A DNA stretch of 64,000 bases from Chitinophaga fulva (GTDB lineage Bacteria > Bacteroidota > Bacteroidia > Chitinophagales > Chitinophagaceae), in contig NZ_JABBGC010000001.1 of NCBI RefSeq assembly GCF_012927205.1, positions 2,542,810-2,606,809 of the forward strand, given 5' to 3'. Below, piece after piece: positions 43,081 through 51,870 of the stretch. Both the position numbers and the translations under genes were made by a program. Under the pieces are notes generated by a model that saw only the letters and a list, made by a program, of their open reading frames with translations, did not search any database and was not told the origin of the DNA. Positions within the stretch are counted from its first letter, which is position 1; each line of letters opens with the position of its first letter.

Positions 43081-43980
43081 ATGAAAGCGGTGCGCAGTAT
43101 TTTATTTTGTTTGTTAATTGGAACGGCCCCCACAGCGATGGCACAGCAAGTCGGAAGAACTGATACTGTGCTGACAAAAAGAGGCGCTTCTACCCTTATT
43201 ACCAGTGGTTCTCCTATCACCACATTCCAGATCGGTGATGGAAAAAACACAGATTATGATTACCGGATCGTAGACGGCAACATGGCGGTAGTAAGAGCAG
43301 TCACAGCATCTCCCAAGCCCACCAATCTGATTGTCCGTGAAGGGGACAATATTCACTACATGATCCTCACGTACCGTGAGAATGCAGACCTGTCTAAGCT
43401 GAAGTATGTGCTGTCCAGGAAAGCGGCAGGAGGCAAGGAAACTGCCATGGCCGGTACGCCTGAGCCCAGGCATGGTGATAAGGACTCCGGCAACAAGAAC
43501 CAGACTACCCTTAAGTTCCCTGAGGAAGATGAGAGTGCTCCACTGATCAGTGTGGATACCGTTACGGTAAGTGATCTGGCGGAAGACTTCAGAAAAGACA
43601 GCAAAGTCAATCACAACTACGAAGTGAAAATAGACGGAGTGAGCATTGGTTATGCCAAAGCGATGACACTCAGTTCACTGAACTACTTCTGCTTCCATAT
43701 CCGTAACAAAAACAATGATCCCTACGAGTTTGTGAAAGTTACGCTGATACACAAGGAGAAAAAAGATACCGCAGTGCTGCATACCATGCCGCTGCTGTAT
43801 AAGAAAGGTCCGGCTACTATTGAAGCCCACGGTGAAGCACAGGAAGTATTCGTAGTGCCATCCAGAACTTTCAAAAAGGAGGATGAGATCATCATCGTAC
43901 TGGAACCTGCCGAAAACAAGCCGCAACTGGTGTTGTATGTGCCTGCCAGCACATTGCCCAAGTATATGTTGACAAAATAG
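43081..43980 (+). CDS. exported TraN/VirB9-like protein of the T6SS locus
   Basis: 299 residues. Signal peptide 1-21 (cleavage near AMAQQ). The first domain (about 40-120) has the pattern ITTFQIGDGKNTDYDYRIVDGNMAVVRA and TNLIVREGDNIHYMILTYREN, which resembles the N-terminal beta domain of Bacteroidota conjugative TraN (DUF4138), a VirB9-like protein. A charged linker of about 55 residues follows. The second domain (about 180-295) matches the TraN C-terminal pattern: YFCFHIRNKNNDPYEFVKVTLI, MPLLYKKGPATIEAHGEAQEVFVVPSRTF. It lies between tssC and the transglycosylase gene (11-base gap). Probably a periplasmic or outer-membrane-associated part of the envelope complex, occupying the place of a subtype-iii TssP/Q/R protein. 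Equivalence to a named Tss protein is not proven. Confidence 0.65.
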   Translation: MKAVRSILFCLLIGTAPTAMAQQVGRTDTVLTKRGASTLITSGSPITTFQIGDGKNTDYDYRIVDGNMAVVRAVTASPKPTNLIVREGDNIHYMILTYRENADLSKLKYVLSRKAAGGKETAMAGTPEPRHGDKDSGNKNQTTLKFPEEDESAPLISVDTVTVSDLAEDFRKDSKVNHNYEVKIDGVSIGYAKAMTLSSLNYFCFHIRNKNNDPYEFVKVTLIHKEKKDTAVLHTMPLLYKKGPATIEAHGEAQEVFVVPSRTFKKEDEIIIVLEPAENKPQLVLYVPASTLPKYMLTK

Positions 43981-43991
43981 GAAAACGTGTC

Positions 43992-45116
43992 ATGAGACGC
44001 TGGTATCTTATAGGGTTGTTTGTCTGCCTCCTCACTGTTCCAACCATGGCGCAGCAGGTTGACTTCTGCGGCGAAGTGGTGCCTATGGAGCGGGACTTTG
44101 TGTCGTTCCGGCTCATGGATGTCATCAAAAGGAATCTTCGTTATCAGGGATACCTGCCGGCGCTTCGTTCCAAAGCGGAGATGTATTTCCCGGTAATAGA
44201 ACCTATTCTGCAACAATACCAGGTTCCGCTGGATTTTAAATACCTGCCTATTGTGGAGAGCGGCCTCACCAACGCTACCTCTCCGGTGGGAGCACAGGGC
44301 GTATGGCAGATCATGCCCGGTACCGCCGCAGAACTGGGGCTGACCGTTGCCGGTAACTATGATGAGCGTAACCACCTGATAAAGGCCACCCATGCCGCCT
44401 GCCGGCTGATACGTATGTTGCACGATCAGCTGCAGTCCTGGACGCTGGCCGCAGCTGCCTACAACTGTGGCGCAGGCAATATCTCCAAAAATATCCGCCG
44501 GCAGGGCAGCCGTGATTATTATCAGCTGATGCTGAATAATGAAACGGCGCAGTATATCTACAAAATCATCGCTATCAAACAGCTGTTTGAAAGCCCCGAA
44601 CTGTATCTGCCGGGCTTTGGCTACAATGTCTTTGCTAAAAGAGACAGCAAAGGTTCTGTATTTGCCAATCCGCAAACACCGCCTCCTGGTAATATCCAGG
44701 ACTTCAATACCATCCGTATCAATATCGGCAAAAAGGCATTGCCGAAACAATCCTCCACCGTATATACTGCCCGTTTGCAGACAAATGCGGCTTTCCGTGA
44801 CGGAGAGCTGGTCAGTATTCATATGCTCGACAACATGCAGGCTAATGGCGTGTATGTGGGGCGTAATGCCAGTTTGTCCGGCAAAGGATGGATTGTGAGC
44901 AACCGGGTGTATGTAGACCTTGGCTTCGGTAGTGCCGTGGTGCTCTGTGCCACAGATGGCAAAAAAGGAGTGCCGCTCGATCTGTTAAAGACCGGCGGCG
45001 AAGTAAGGTTGCTGAGTACGGACAGTCACATCAGTACATCATTGATGAATACACGGAATGGGAACGTATTGGCGGATTTTTCTTCCAGCTGGAGCAGCAG
45101 TTCCTCTTTTAAATAA
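43992..45116 (+). CDS. lytic transglycosylase with TraM/VirB10-like C-terminal domain
   Basis: 374 residues. Signal peptide 1-20 (TMAQQ). The SLT/MltD-type GH23 domain spans about 60-200: catalytic Glu in KYLPIVESGLTN (E89), then GAQGVWQIMPGTAAELGL and the AAAYNCGAGNISK motif. After a Pro-rich linker (PQTPPPGN), the C-terminal ~110 residues (VYTARLQTNAAFRDGELVSIHMLD, VSNRVYVDLGFG) resemble the C-terminal domain of conjugative TraM, a VirB10-like protein. The enzyme would open peptidoglycan while the tail anchors it in the T6SS envelope complex. The 3' end overlaps tssF by 91 bases, tail to tail. The TraM similarity is by pattern only. Confidence 0.75.
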   Translation: MRRWYLIGLFVCLLTVPTMAQQVDFCGEVVPMERDFVSFRLMDVIKRNLRYQGYLPALRSKAEMYFPVIEPILQQYQVPLDFKYLPIVESGLTNATSPVGAQGVWQIMPGTAAELGLTVAGNYDERNHLIKATHAACRLIRMLHDQLQSWTLAAAAYNCGAGNISKNIRRQGSRDYYQLMLNNETAQYIYKIIAIKQLFESPELYLPGFGYNVFAKRDSKGSVFANPQTPPPGNIQDFNTIRINIGKKALPKQSSTVYTARLQTNAAFRDGELVSIHMLDNMQANGVYVGRNASLSGKGWIVSNRVYVDLGFGSAVVLCATDGKKGVPLDLLKTGGEVRLLSTDSHISTSLMNTRNGNVLADFSSSWSSSSSFK

Positions 45117-46858
45117 TGCAGATTGGCAGATGGATACCTGGCAATGGGCTGTAACAGTTGCAGCTTAATATCCATGGTCCTTACATAACCTGCATTGCCG
45201 CCGGGCTGCAGGCTCACACCTTTAGTCACCACGGCTGCTTTCAGCTCTTTACCGAAAATGGTACGGCATAACGCTTTGATATCTTCCGGCGTCACGATCC
45301 TGTTATGTGACAACAGGTGAGCGCGATAGAGATTGATTTTCTCATCGATGTTCAACCGGTCTTTACCGCCTTGTGTGTTGGTCAGCAGGGTAATGCTGCC
45401 CGGTTTGGTTTGTATGCTGCCATATTCCAGCAGTTTGCTGCCCATGCGGATGTTGTTGGCAGCAGTACCATTGGTGGAGTAGAATTCGATGAAGATATAA
45501 GCCGCATTTTCTTTGGGTTTCACCATCACATAGGGGATATTCCCCTTGTTGGATCCGGGCTGCAACTGTTCTTCCAGTGAAGCGATCAGTTGATGCAGTT
45601 CCCGCATACGGTTGGTGACGTAATCGTTTTTAACTTCTTCAAACAGCGAACTTTCATCCCGTATCACTTCCATGAGATAGGCAATCACTTCTTTGGCTTC
45701 ACGGGTATCGAAGCGGCCGATGCCGCTGCTGCGGACCACCAGTTCACCTTCCTGCATCTGGCCTGCCGTGGCGAAGTTGCGGACATAATAATCAGTGCCT
45801 TCCAGGTCGTACACTCTTTTGATATCGAAGAAGATATCCGGTGTTTGCAGGGGGATGATATTGAGATAACGGTTCAGTTTCAGCGACTGTTCGTTATTTT
45901 TTTTGTTGATAACCGGGAAACAGTTGATGCTGCAGTATAAATCCTCCAGCAGCGTATGATGAAGCGCTTCCGGGAATTCGATGCGGATCCATTGGATCTC
46001 TTTCTGCAGCTTCTCTGCTTCCTGTCCGAAGGTGCTGACCAGCATAGCCGGCAGCGACGCTGTGCCTGTCTTATGGACACGTGTATCCGTAATCGTGAGG
46101 AAGTGTTTGCGGAAACGTTGCAGGATATGCTGACTGTAGCGCGCATTGGTATCCACGGCTACTTCCACCATTCTTTCGATTTCTTCCTCGTCAACCGGGC
46201 GGCTGTGATGGTAGCCTGCTTTTACGGTCACTTCAGTATCATGGATGAAGAAACGTGCCAGTGGCAGGTAGTGGTAGAACATTTCCTGCTGGTGGATATT
46301 GCGGAGGTCAAAGAAGAAGGACATGCCTTCGAAGCTGAGGCTTGTATCTTCGAGAGACAGTCCCAGCCACAGGTGGTTGGGCGCTGCGTCGGGGAGGGTA
46401 TGGCCTTGCAGTATTTGTTCTTTGAACCAGTTGTCGCGTGTTTCGTATAGTTTACTGCCGATGCCCAGGTATTGCACATGGCCTTTAAAGAGGCGGTGCG
46501 TGGTGACCGGGGAAAAGAACAGGTCCTGGCTGTTGTGACCGGCTTTTGTATGATGATAGAACTGATGATCGGCCTGGATGTCGGCGATGGTTTCGGTAGA
46601 CAGGGCATGGAGGATACCGAAAGCAGGCTGGCTGCTGGTGATGGGTTCCGGCATCATGATCTGGGCCAGTCTTTCCACCAGACGGGCATGAGAAACGTCC
46701 ACTTCGCCTGATATTTTTTCCAGTTCGCTGGCACAGGCTTCCAGCAGGAGTTGTACGATGGGGTCAAAAGATGTTTCCACTTCCGCGTCGGGGTATCCCC
46801 ACAGACGGGCAGCGGTTTTCAGCATACGGTCTTTTATCCTTTCCTTTTTTTCTTTCAT
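45026..46858 (-). CDS. tssF: T6SS baseplate protein TssF
   Basis: 610 residues, normal for TssF. The characteristic start KEKKERIKDRMLKTAARLWGYPDAEVETSFDPIVQLLLEACASEL and the LARFFIHDTEVTVKAGYH, INCFPVINKK and DRLNIDEKINLYRAHLLSHNRIVTPEDI blocks are present. TssF forms the baseplate wedge with TssG and TssE and initiates sheath growth. It is the last gene of the minus-strand operon PKD protein-tssE-tssF (22 bases after tssE). Its final 91 bases overlap the opposite-strand transglycosylase gene. Confidence 0.92.
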   Translation of the reverse strand: MKEKKERIKDRMLKTAARLWGYPDAEVETSFDPIVQLLLEACASELEKISGEVDVSHARLVERLAQIMMPEPITSSQPAFGILHALSTETIADIQADHQFYHHTKAGHNSQDLFFSPVTTHRLFKGHVQYLGIGSKLYETRDNWFKEQILQGHTLPDAAPNHLWLGLSLEDTSLSFEGMSFFFDLRNIHQQEMFYHYLPLARFFIHDTEVTVKAGYHHSRPVDEEEIERMVEVAVDTNARYSQHILQRFRKHFLTITDTRVHKTGTASLPAMLVSTFGQEAEKLQKEIQWIRIEFPEALHHTLLEDLYCSINCFPVINKKNNEQSLKLNRYLNIIPLQTPDIFFDIKRVYDLEGTDYYVRNFATAGQMQEGELVVRSSGIGRFDTREAKEVIAYLMEVIRDESSLFEEVKNDYVTNRMRELHQLIASLEEQLQPGSNKGNIPYVMVKPKENAAYIFIEFYSTNGTAANNIRMGSKLLEYGSIQTKPGSITLLTNTQGGKDRLNIDEKINLYRAHLLSHNRIVTPEDIKALCRTIFGKELKAAVVTKGVSLQPGGNAGYVRTMDIKLQLLQPIARYPSANLHYLKEELLLQLEEKSANTFPFRVFINDVLM

Positions 46859-46880
46859 GTATCGGCGTTAAAAACAATTA

Positions 46881-47312
46881 TCAATCATAAGACAGCGGGC
46901 TGATGTAAAAATAGCTGGTGTACTGGAAGGGGTTATTGTTTTTGGCCAGTGTGCCGCTAACAGTGACCCGTATCTTTTTTTTCATTTTGCGGGCGGGCGC
47001 CAGCATCAGTTCTTCCTGATTGACGGCCGCCACCACGCGGATCTGTGCCAGTCTTTTTTCGTACCGCAGTACGGCTGTTTTAACAGCATTTTCTATCTGT
47101 TCCTTCACCTCATTGTTAGAGGCTTTGATGTCAAAATCACTGTCCCACCACTGACAGCCGTACTGGGGGTCGTCTTTGTTTTCCCCCAGTACCGTGGTGA
47201 TCAGCAGATGAATATGTTGTCCTACGGATTCTTCCAGGTTGACAGCCGGCACGTCTTTCTTTTGCAGCAGCTGGGAGAAGTCCATGGGTAGCTTATAATA
47301 CTTTCCTTTCAT
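46881..47312 (-). CDS. tssE: T6SS baseplate protein TssE (gp25-like)
   Basis: 143 residues. The gp25/GPW pattern is visible: VGQHIHLLITTVLGENKDDPQYGCQWWDSDFD, with the conserved helix EQIENAVKTAVLRYEKRLAQIRV. TssE is the small baseplate subunit that starts sheath polymerisation. The usual EFR motif region is replaced by CQWWDSDF. It lies between the PKD protein gene (9-base gap) and tssF. Confidence 0.88.
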   Translation of the reverse strand: MKGKYYKLPMDFSQLLQKKDVPAVNLEESVGQHIHLLITTVLGENKDDPQYGCQWWDSDFDIKASNNEVKEQIENAVKTAVLRYEKRLAQIRVVAAVNQEELMLAPARKMKKKIRVTVSGTLAKNNNPFQYTSYFYISPLSYD

Positions 47313-47321
47313 GGGAACCGC

Positions 47322-48377
47322 TTAAAAAATACCCAATAGTTTTTTCCGGTCGTACATGATCCTGATTTCTTTCACGCATCCGTTGGCGTCTTTGACCAGG
47401 TTCACTTTTTCTATTTTGAATTTCTTTTTGCCGTATATGCGTGAGCAGAAGTGGGCAAAATTATCTGTTTCCTTGTCATTGAGCAGTACGCGTGCCGACA
47501 GGTTGTCGCACAGGTACTTGGAGAAATCGCCGGCGCTTTTCTGTTTGGTGGTCACCTGTGTGAGCATGAACAGGAATTCATCGTCAGCTACAGCTGGTGC
47601 GGTAGGGCCTTTGGGTTTTTCCGGCTCAACAGTCGGCGGTGGTGGCGGTGGCGGCGTGAATCCCAGATCGGGAGTTGGTGCCGCAGTTTGTGGCCTTGCC
47701 GGGAAAACGGAGATCCGTTTCATCACCATATGGGCCGTGTCGCCGTTGACGATGAGCGACAGTGTCCTTTCGCCCGGAGAGGAGAACGTGTAGGTAACGG
47801 CTGACTGCGAGTGCGCTTCAGCGTTATCCTGCAGGAGGCGCCAGGTCCAGCTGCGCGCGCCTGGTGTTTTGTTGGAGAAGGTTACCGGTCTGCCGGCAAA
47901 CACTTCGCCCGGGCCGTCGATCACGGGGAAGATATCAGGGTGTGCTTCCACCGGGGCAGTTGGAGCGGCAATGATAATAATTTCCTTGTTCCAGGCGCAT
48001 TTGCCGGAAACGAGTGTGACCATATAACTGCCGGGTTTGTTGAAAGAGTGGTACACCTGTGCACCGGTTTGCCGGGCAGAGGAGTCACCAAATTCCCAGG
48101 AGAAGTTATTTCTTTTCTTATCCTTGTTTTCGGCGTTGAAGGTAATGACTTCGCCTACCGTGTAGGCTTTGCCGGAAGTATGTTGTTTGTTGCTGAGAAC
48201 AATGTCAGTGGTGGTGCAGTCTTCCTTTGAATCCAGCTGGAATGCAAGCAGCACAACGCTGATGAGGAATAAGCCAAAGAAAGTCCACAGTACCATGGGG
48301 TCAACATGACTGGCAATTTTACCAAAGGGTCTGAACGAATTTACCTTGTGTTCATTTTCGGGTTTGCGGGGGGCCAT
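47322..48377 (-). CDS. membrane-anchored PKD-domain protein of the T6SS locus
   Basis: 351 residues. A short cytoplasmic N-terminus and one membrane segment (about 27-47, MVLWTFFGLFLISVVLLAFQL) are followed by a PKD domain (about 60-135; FSWEFGDSSARQTGAQVYHSFNKPGSYMVTL pattern), a second PKD-like domain (about 150-235), a Pro-rich linker with seven consecutive Pro, and a C-terminal domain (about 270-351). Topology puts the PKD domains in the periplasm. It is the first gene of the operon with tssE and tssF, so it is probably one of the subtype-iii envelope proteins (TssP/Q/R group). I cannot assign which one. Confidence 0.75.
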   Translation of the reverse strand: MAPRKPENEHKVNSFRPFGKIASHVDPMVLWTFFGLFLISVVLLAFQLDSKEDCTTTDIVLSNKQHTSGKAYTVGEVITFNAENKDKKRNNFSWEFGDSSARQTGAQVYHSFNKPGSYMVTLVSGKCAWNKEIIIIAAPTAPVEAHPDIFPVIDGPGEVFAGRPVTFSNKTPGARSWTWRLLQDNAEAHSQSAVTYTFSSPGERTLSLIVNGDTAHMVMKRISVFPARPQTAAPTPDLGFTPPPPPPPTVEPEKPKGPTAPAVADDEFLFMLTQVTTKQKSAGDFSKYLCDNLSARVLLNDKETDNFAHFCSRIYGKKKFKIEKVNLVKDANGCVKEIRIMYDRKKLLGIF

Positions 48378-48498
48378 TTGTTTTTCAGGTTTTGCAATTT
48401 CAGATTCACAATTTTACTGTTTTTTTGGATAACTTGCCTATGTAGCCGCAGCGTTTTTTCTTTTTTGAAAATTTGAGTCACATATAAATGTAATATAT

Positions 48499-48506
48499 TA
48501 TTTTTG
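48499..48506 (+). promoter_or_regulatory. candidate -7 box of tssG
   Basis: TATTTTTG matches TAnnTTTG. A TTTG lies at 48472-48475, but the spacing of 23 bases is longer than the usual 19-20, so the match is partial. Confidence 0.45.
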
Positions 48507-48600
48507 GGGCAGATAGTTAGCCCGGATAACCATAGGAACAGTTGAGATTAGATAGTTATGCTAACGACGACGAGCCCGAAAAACCTAAAATGATAACCTC

Positions 48601-49560
48601 ATGGTAAACAACGCCCAGAAAGCGGTGGTATTGGAAGAAGTGATCACACATGTTGCGGAATTCCCTTATGATGTAAGGGCTGAGGTGGTGGTGGGCGAAC
48701 TGCTGGACAACCAGGTACGCAGGGAAGAAGTGGTGGTGCAGTTAAAGAACGTGTTTACCCGATCATTTAATAAAGATATTCTCCATGTAAAACTGGATGA
48801 CAGTCAGCCATATCAACCATATGTGGTGATGTCATTATCACGGGATGGCATATATGACCGTTTGCCGGAGGGTTTGTTTCATGAATTCTCTGAGCAGCGT
48901 AATAAGTCACGGGGAACGGTGGATATGGTGGCCCGTTATAAGCGGCAGCAGCAGGAAGAGTTGCAGGCGCGGCGTTTTTTCCAGCCATTGGAGAATGAGT
49001 TTTTTCTGCAGCGGGTATTTCTGGAGCAGCGGGAAAAGCATTTATTGTTTGATGTGTTTGGTAAAGATGCTGACATGTTGTTCAGCCAGTTCTGGGACTT
49101 GCCTGAAGGGTTGCCTGGCGCTGCGGCCAACAGGCTGGTGAAGCTGTTACCATATATGCATCGTATAGCCGGCAACTGCCGGATGATCCGGCTTTGTCTG
49201 CAGCTGGTGTTGGAACAGGAGGTAGAGGTTAGCGTAGACCATACGCCGCAGGCTGTACGAACAGAGACCGGTGTGCCGCTCGGCGAATGGTGCCTGGGAG
49301 TGGATGGTATGGTGGGGCAGGTATTTTATACAGATATGCCCCGGGCCACAGTGACCATCGGTCCGCTGCAACGCCAACGGGTATATGACTACCTGCCATG
49401 GCAGCCTTATGGCCGCTTGCTGGAAACCTGCTACGGTTATCTTTTTCCGGTAGATATGGATATCAACACTGTGTTGGTGCCCGATCCTGCCGACAAAAAG
49501 AAGACCCTTTCCGATCAGCAGGTGCAAGATGGGCTTATGGGATATAATTTTTTCCTGTAG
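48601..49560 (+). CDS. tssG: T6SS baseplate protein TssG
   Basis: 319 residues. The pattern of subtype-iii TssG is seen: YDVRAEVVVGELLDNQVRREEVVVQLKNVFTRSFNKDI, GIYDRLPEGLFHE, FFQPLENEFFLQRVFLEQREKHLLFDVFG, and the C-terminal IGPLQRQRVYDYLPWQPYGRLLETCYGYLFPVDMDI. TssG pairs with TssF in the baseplate wedge. First gene of the second plus-strand run tssG-tssN-tssK-tssO-hcp, divergent from the PKD-tssE-tssF operon. Confidence 0.9.
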   Translation: MVNNAQKAVVLEEVITHVAEFPYDVRAEVVVGELLDNQVRREEVVVQLKNVFTRSFNKDILHVKLDDSQPYQPYVVMSLSRDGIYDRLPEGLFHEFSEQRNKSRGTVDMVARYKRQQQEELQARRFFQPLENEFFLQRVFLEQREKHLLFDVFGKDADMLFSQFWDLPEGLPGAAANRLVKLLPYMHRIAGNCRMIRLCLQLVLEQEVEVSVDHTPQAVRTETGVPLGEWCLGVDGMVGQVFYTDMPRATVTIGPLQRQRVYDYLPWQPYGRLLETCYGYLFPVDMDINTVLVPDPADKKKTLSDQQVQDGLMGYNFFL

Positions 49561-49585
49561 CCATTTTTTTGCACGGATGTGGAAT

Positions 49586-49593
49586 TATTTTTG
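49586..49593 (+). promoter_or_regulatory. candidate -7 box of tssN
   Basis: TATTTTTG matches TAnnTTTG, 78 bases before the tssN ATG. It is followed by two GTTAAC units 9 bases apart (49593-49598 and 49602-49607), which could bind a regulator over the transcription start. Confidence 0.45.
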
Positions 49594-49670
49594 TTAACAT
49601 TGTTAACGCGTAAAAAACGCTGTTATGTTAAATGCCCAAAAAAAGAAAAACCTGACATACCGGAAGAGCT

Positions 49671-50525
49671 ATGAGATACACCGCTAAATTCTATTTGATG
49701 TTGGCCGGCGTTATGGCCGTAGGATCAATCATAGTGGCTTTACTCAGCAGATACATTAAAAATTTCAGTCTTTTTAAAAAGAAGGCACTGTTGTATTTAG
49801 CATGTATGACGCTGATATTTGCTGTGATTAGTTCCATCCCTTTCCTATTTACCCACAAGAACCTGATGGACCAGTATCTGTTTTACCAGGTATGGTTTCT
49901 GGGGCTGGGGATATTACACTGTCACTTTATGTATACCCGCTTTTGGGCCAATGAAACTACGTTAGGGTCTGAACTGGCCTTTATTGTCGCGATCTGGTTG
50001 TTTGGCGGTGTCGGATTTGTACTGGTAAACCGTTTCCTGGACAAAGACGCTTTCCTTTATTACCCCATGCTCACCAGTATGTTTGCATTTGTGCTGCCCA
50101 CTTTTGTATACAAGACTTTTGAGAAGATGATGGCTATCCCGGTGAAGGTGCACAAGTGGTGGCAGTATCCGATGTACAAGGAGGTACCGGAGGTGAATGA
50201 CGACGATATGCGTGATTTGATCGTTATAGGGCTGGAAATGGAGAAGGGTAATGGTGACCGTAACCGGACCTATTTCAGGGCCCGTACGCCTATTAAAATG
50301 GACCTTGGCGACCTGTTTTACCATTTCATCAATGACTATAACGACCGCTATCCGAATACACCGATTGACTTTGTGGACGATAACGGACAAGCCTATGGCT
50401 GGGTGTTCCACCTGAAGCCGAGGTGGTTTGGCGGTGCCAAAACACTGGACCCTCATAAGGCCGTGTTTATGAATGGGATCAAAGAGAACAGCGTGATCAT
50501 TTGCAACAGAATTATGTTATCCTAA
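49671..50525 (+). CDS. tssN: T6SS subtype-iii membrane protein TssN
   Basis: 284 residues. Five hydrophobic segments (about 8-25, 37-58, 66-86, 98-120, 128-145) lie in the N-terminal half. A cytoplasmic domain of about 130 residues follows (VHKWWQYPMYKEVPEVNDDDMRDLIVIGLEMEKG, FRARTPIKMDLGDLFYHFINDYNDRYPNTPIDFVDD, HLKPRWFGGAKTLDPHKAV). This layout is the TssN family, specific to Bacteroidota T6SS-iii, where it replaces the TssJLM inner-membrane part. It ends 10 bases before tssK. Confidence 0.85.
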   Translation: MRYTAKFYLMLAGVMAVGSIIVALLSRYIKNFSLFKKKALLYLACMTLIFAVISSIPFLFTHKNLMDQYLFYQVWFLGLGILHCHFMYTRFWANETTLGSELAFIVAIWLFGGVGFVLVNRFLDKDAFLYYPMLTSMFAFVLPTFVYKTFEKMMAIPVKVHKWWQYPMYKEVPEVNDDDMRDLIVIGLEMEKGNGDRNRTYFRARTPIKMDLGDLFYHFINDYNDRYPNTPIDFVDDNGQAYGWVFHLKPRWFGGAKTLDPHKAVFMNGIKENSVIICNRIMLS

Positions 50526-50535
50526 ACGTATTATT

Positions 50536-51711
50536 ATGGCCGAGCCGTTGAAACATTTTCCCGTGAACTGGGTGGACGGGATGAAGATAAAGAAGCAGCA
50601 TTTTATCGATACTGAAAATGCGTTGCTGGACCAGATCAGGGATGCCCTTGCCTGTGGTGTGAACGCCATTAACTATGGATTGCTGCCTCCGAAAGCAGAA
50701 CATAAAGAATCATTGCGTTGCTGGTTTGTGACAGACAATCAGCACCTGTGGCGTATAAAACTGACAGAGTGCAGGGCGGTGACGCCTGGTGGCGGCCGTA
50801 TTGAGATACCGGAGCATACCGTGCATTCGTTGCGTTATGCCACCACCTTCCCGGAAGCTACCTACACGTGGGACCCGGAACATACGGAGAGCACCTATTA
50901 TGTGTTGATACAGATAAATCCATTTAACCGGCAACCGAGCGGAGAGCCGTTGCTGGAAGAAGAGCCGCCGCGCCTGCCATATGCCACACCTGAATACAGC
51001 CTGTATGTATTGCCTGCATCCCAAATGCCGCAGGGGCAGCTGGGCAGCTACCAGGCAGTGCTGGCCAAGATAACGGTAGCGGATGGACGACCACAGATGG
51101 ATGATGATTATATCCCGCCATGCAGCATTGTGGTGGCGCATCCGGCCCTCGTGGACCTGTATCATGAACTGGACCAGTTCCTTGGACAAATGGAATTGTA
51201 TGGTGTGCATATCGTACAGAAAATCTATGGACGTAACCAGAACAATGACCTGGCACTGGTAGTATTATATATCACTGAGAAAATGGTGCAGTTCCTGGGC
51301 ACGCGCATCACGCAGTTCCGCTGGCTGGCACTCAATCAGCCACCGGCGCAGATGCTGGAAGTGATAGCAGGGCTGGCGCGCACCATGAAAAATGCGATCG
51401 ACCAGCGCGCCGGCGCCGGGAAGGAAGAGCTGCTCAATTACCTGTCTGAATGGTGTGAATTGCGACAGGGGGAACTGGAAAACCTGATGGTGAATTGCGC
51501 CAATATCCGTTATAAACACCTGGACGTGCGGGAGTGTCTGCAACCCATGATCCCGTTTGTACGGGCTGTGAATAAACTCTTTGAAAGCCTCAGTAGACTG
51601 GATTACATTGGCCGCAAACAAGACAGCAATATTTTTGTGAAAGAAGAATCTGCAGAAGATTCCGAATACCTGCGTAAACATAAAACCAAACGCTGGTTCT
51701 TTACTGACTGA
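50536..51711 (+). CDS. tssK: T6SS baseplate-membrane connector TssK
   Basis: 391 residues. The N-terminal NWVDGMKIKKQHFIDTENALLDQIRDA block is the signature of TssK, which resembles phage receptor-binding proteins and links the baseplate to the membrane complex. Further conserved parts are the IEIPEHTVHSLRYATTF strand, DDYIPPCSIVVAHPALVDLYHELDQFLGQME, and a C-terminal helical head (FVRAVNKLFESLSRLDYIGRK). It follows tssN by 10 bases and is probably co-transcribed with it. Confidence 0.9.
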   Translation: MAEPLKHFPVNWVDGMKIKKQHFIDTENALLDQIRDALACGVNAINYGLLPPKAEHKESLRCWFVTDNQHLWRIKLTECRAVTPGGGRIEIPEHTVHSLRYATTFPEATYTWDPEHTESTYYVLIQINPFNRQPSGEPLLEEEPPRLPYATPEYSLYVLPASQMPQGQLGSYQAVLAKITVADGRPQMDDDYIPPCSIVVAHPALVDLYHELDQFLGQMELYGVHIVQKIYGRNQNNDLALVVLYITEKMVQFLGTRITQFRWLALNQPPAQMLEVIAGLARTMKNAIDQRAGAGKEELLNYLSEWCELRQGELENLMVNCANIRYKHLDVRECLQPMIPFVRAVNKLFESLSRLDYIGRKQDSNIFVKEESAEDSEYLRKHKTKRWFFTD

Positions 51712-51870
51712 TAAATAGTAGTTGCAGGCTTTTGGCAGACAGCTTTTGGTGTTTTTTCATTTACCGGGTAGTGAATGGGTTTCGCCGGAAGCTGCGTCCA
51801 GAGCCGGGCCGGCAACTATCTACGATATTAAATTTATCTAAACCAATAACAGCTTAAAGCTCAGATTCGT

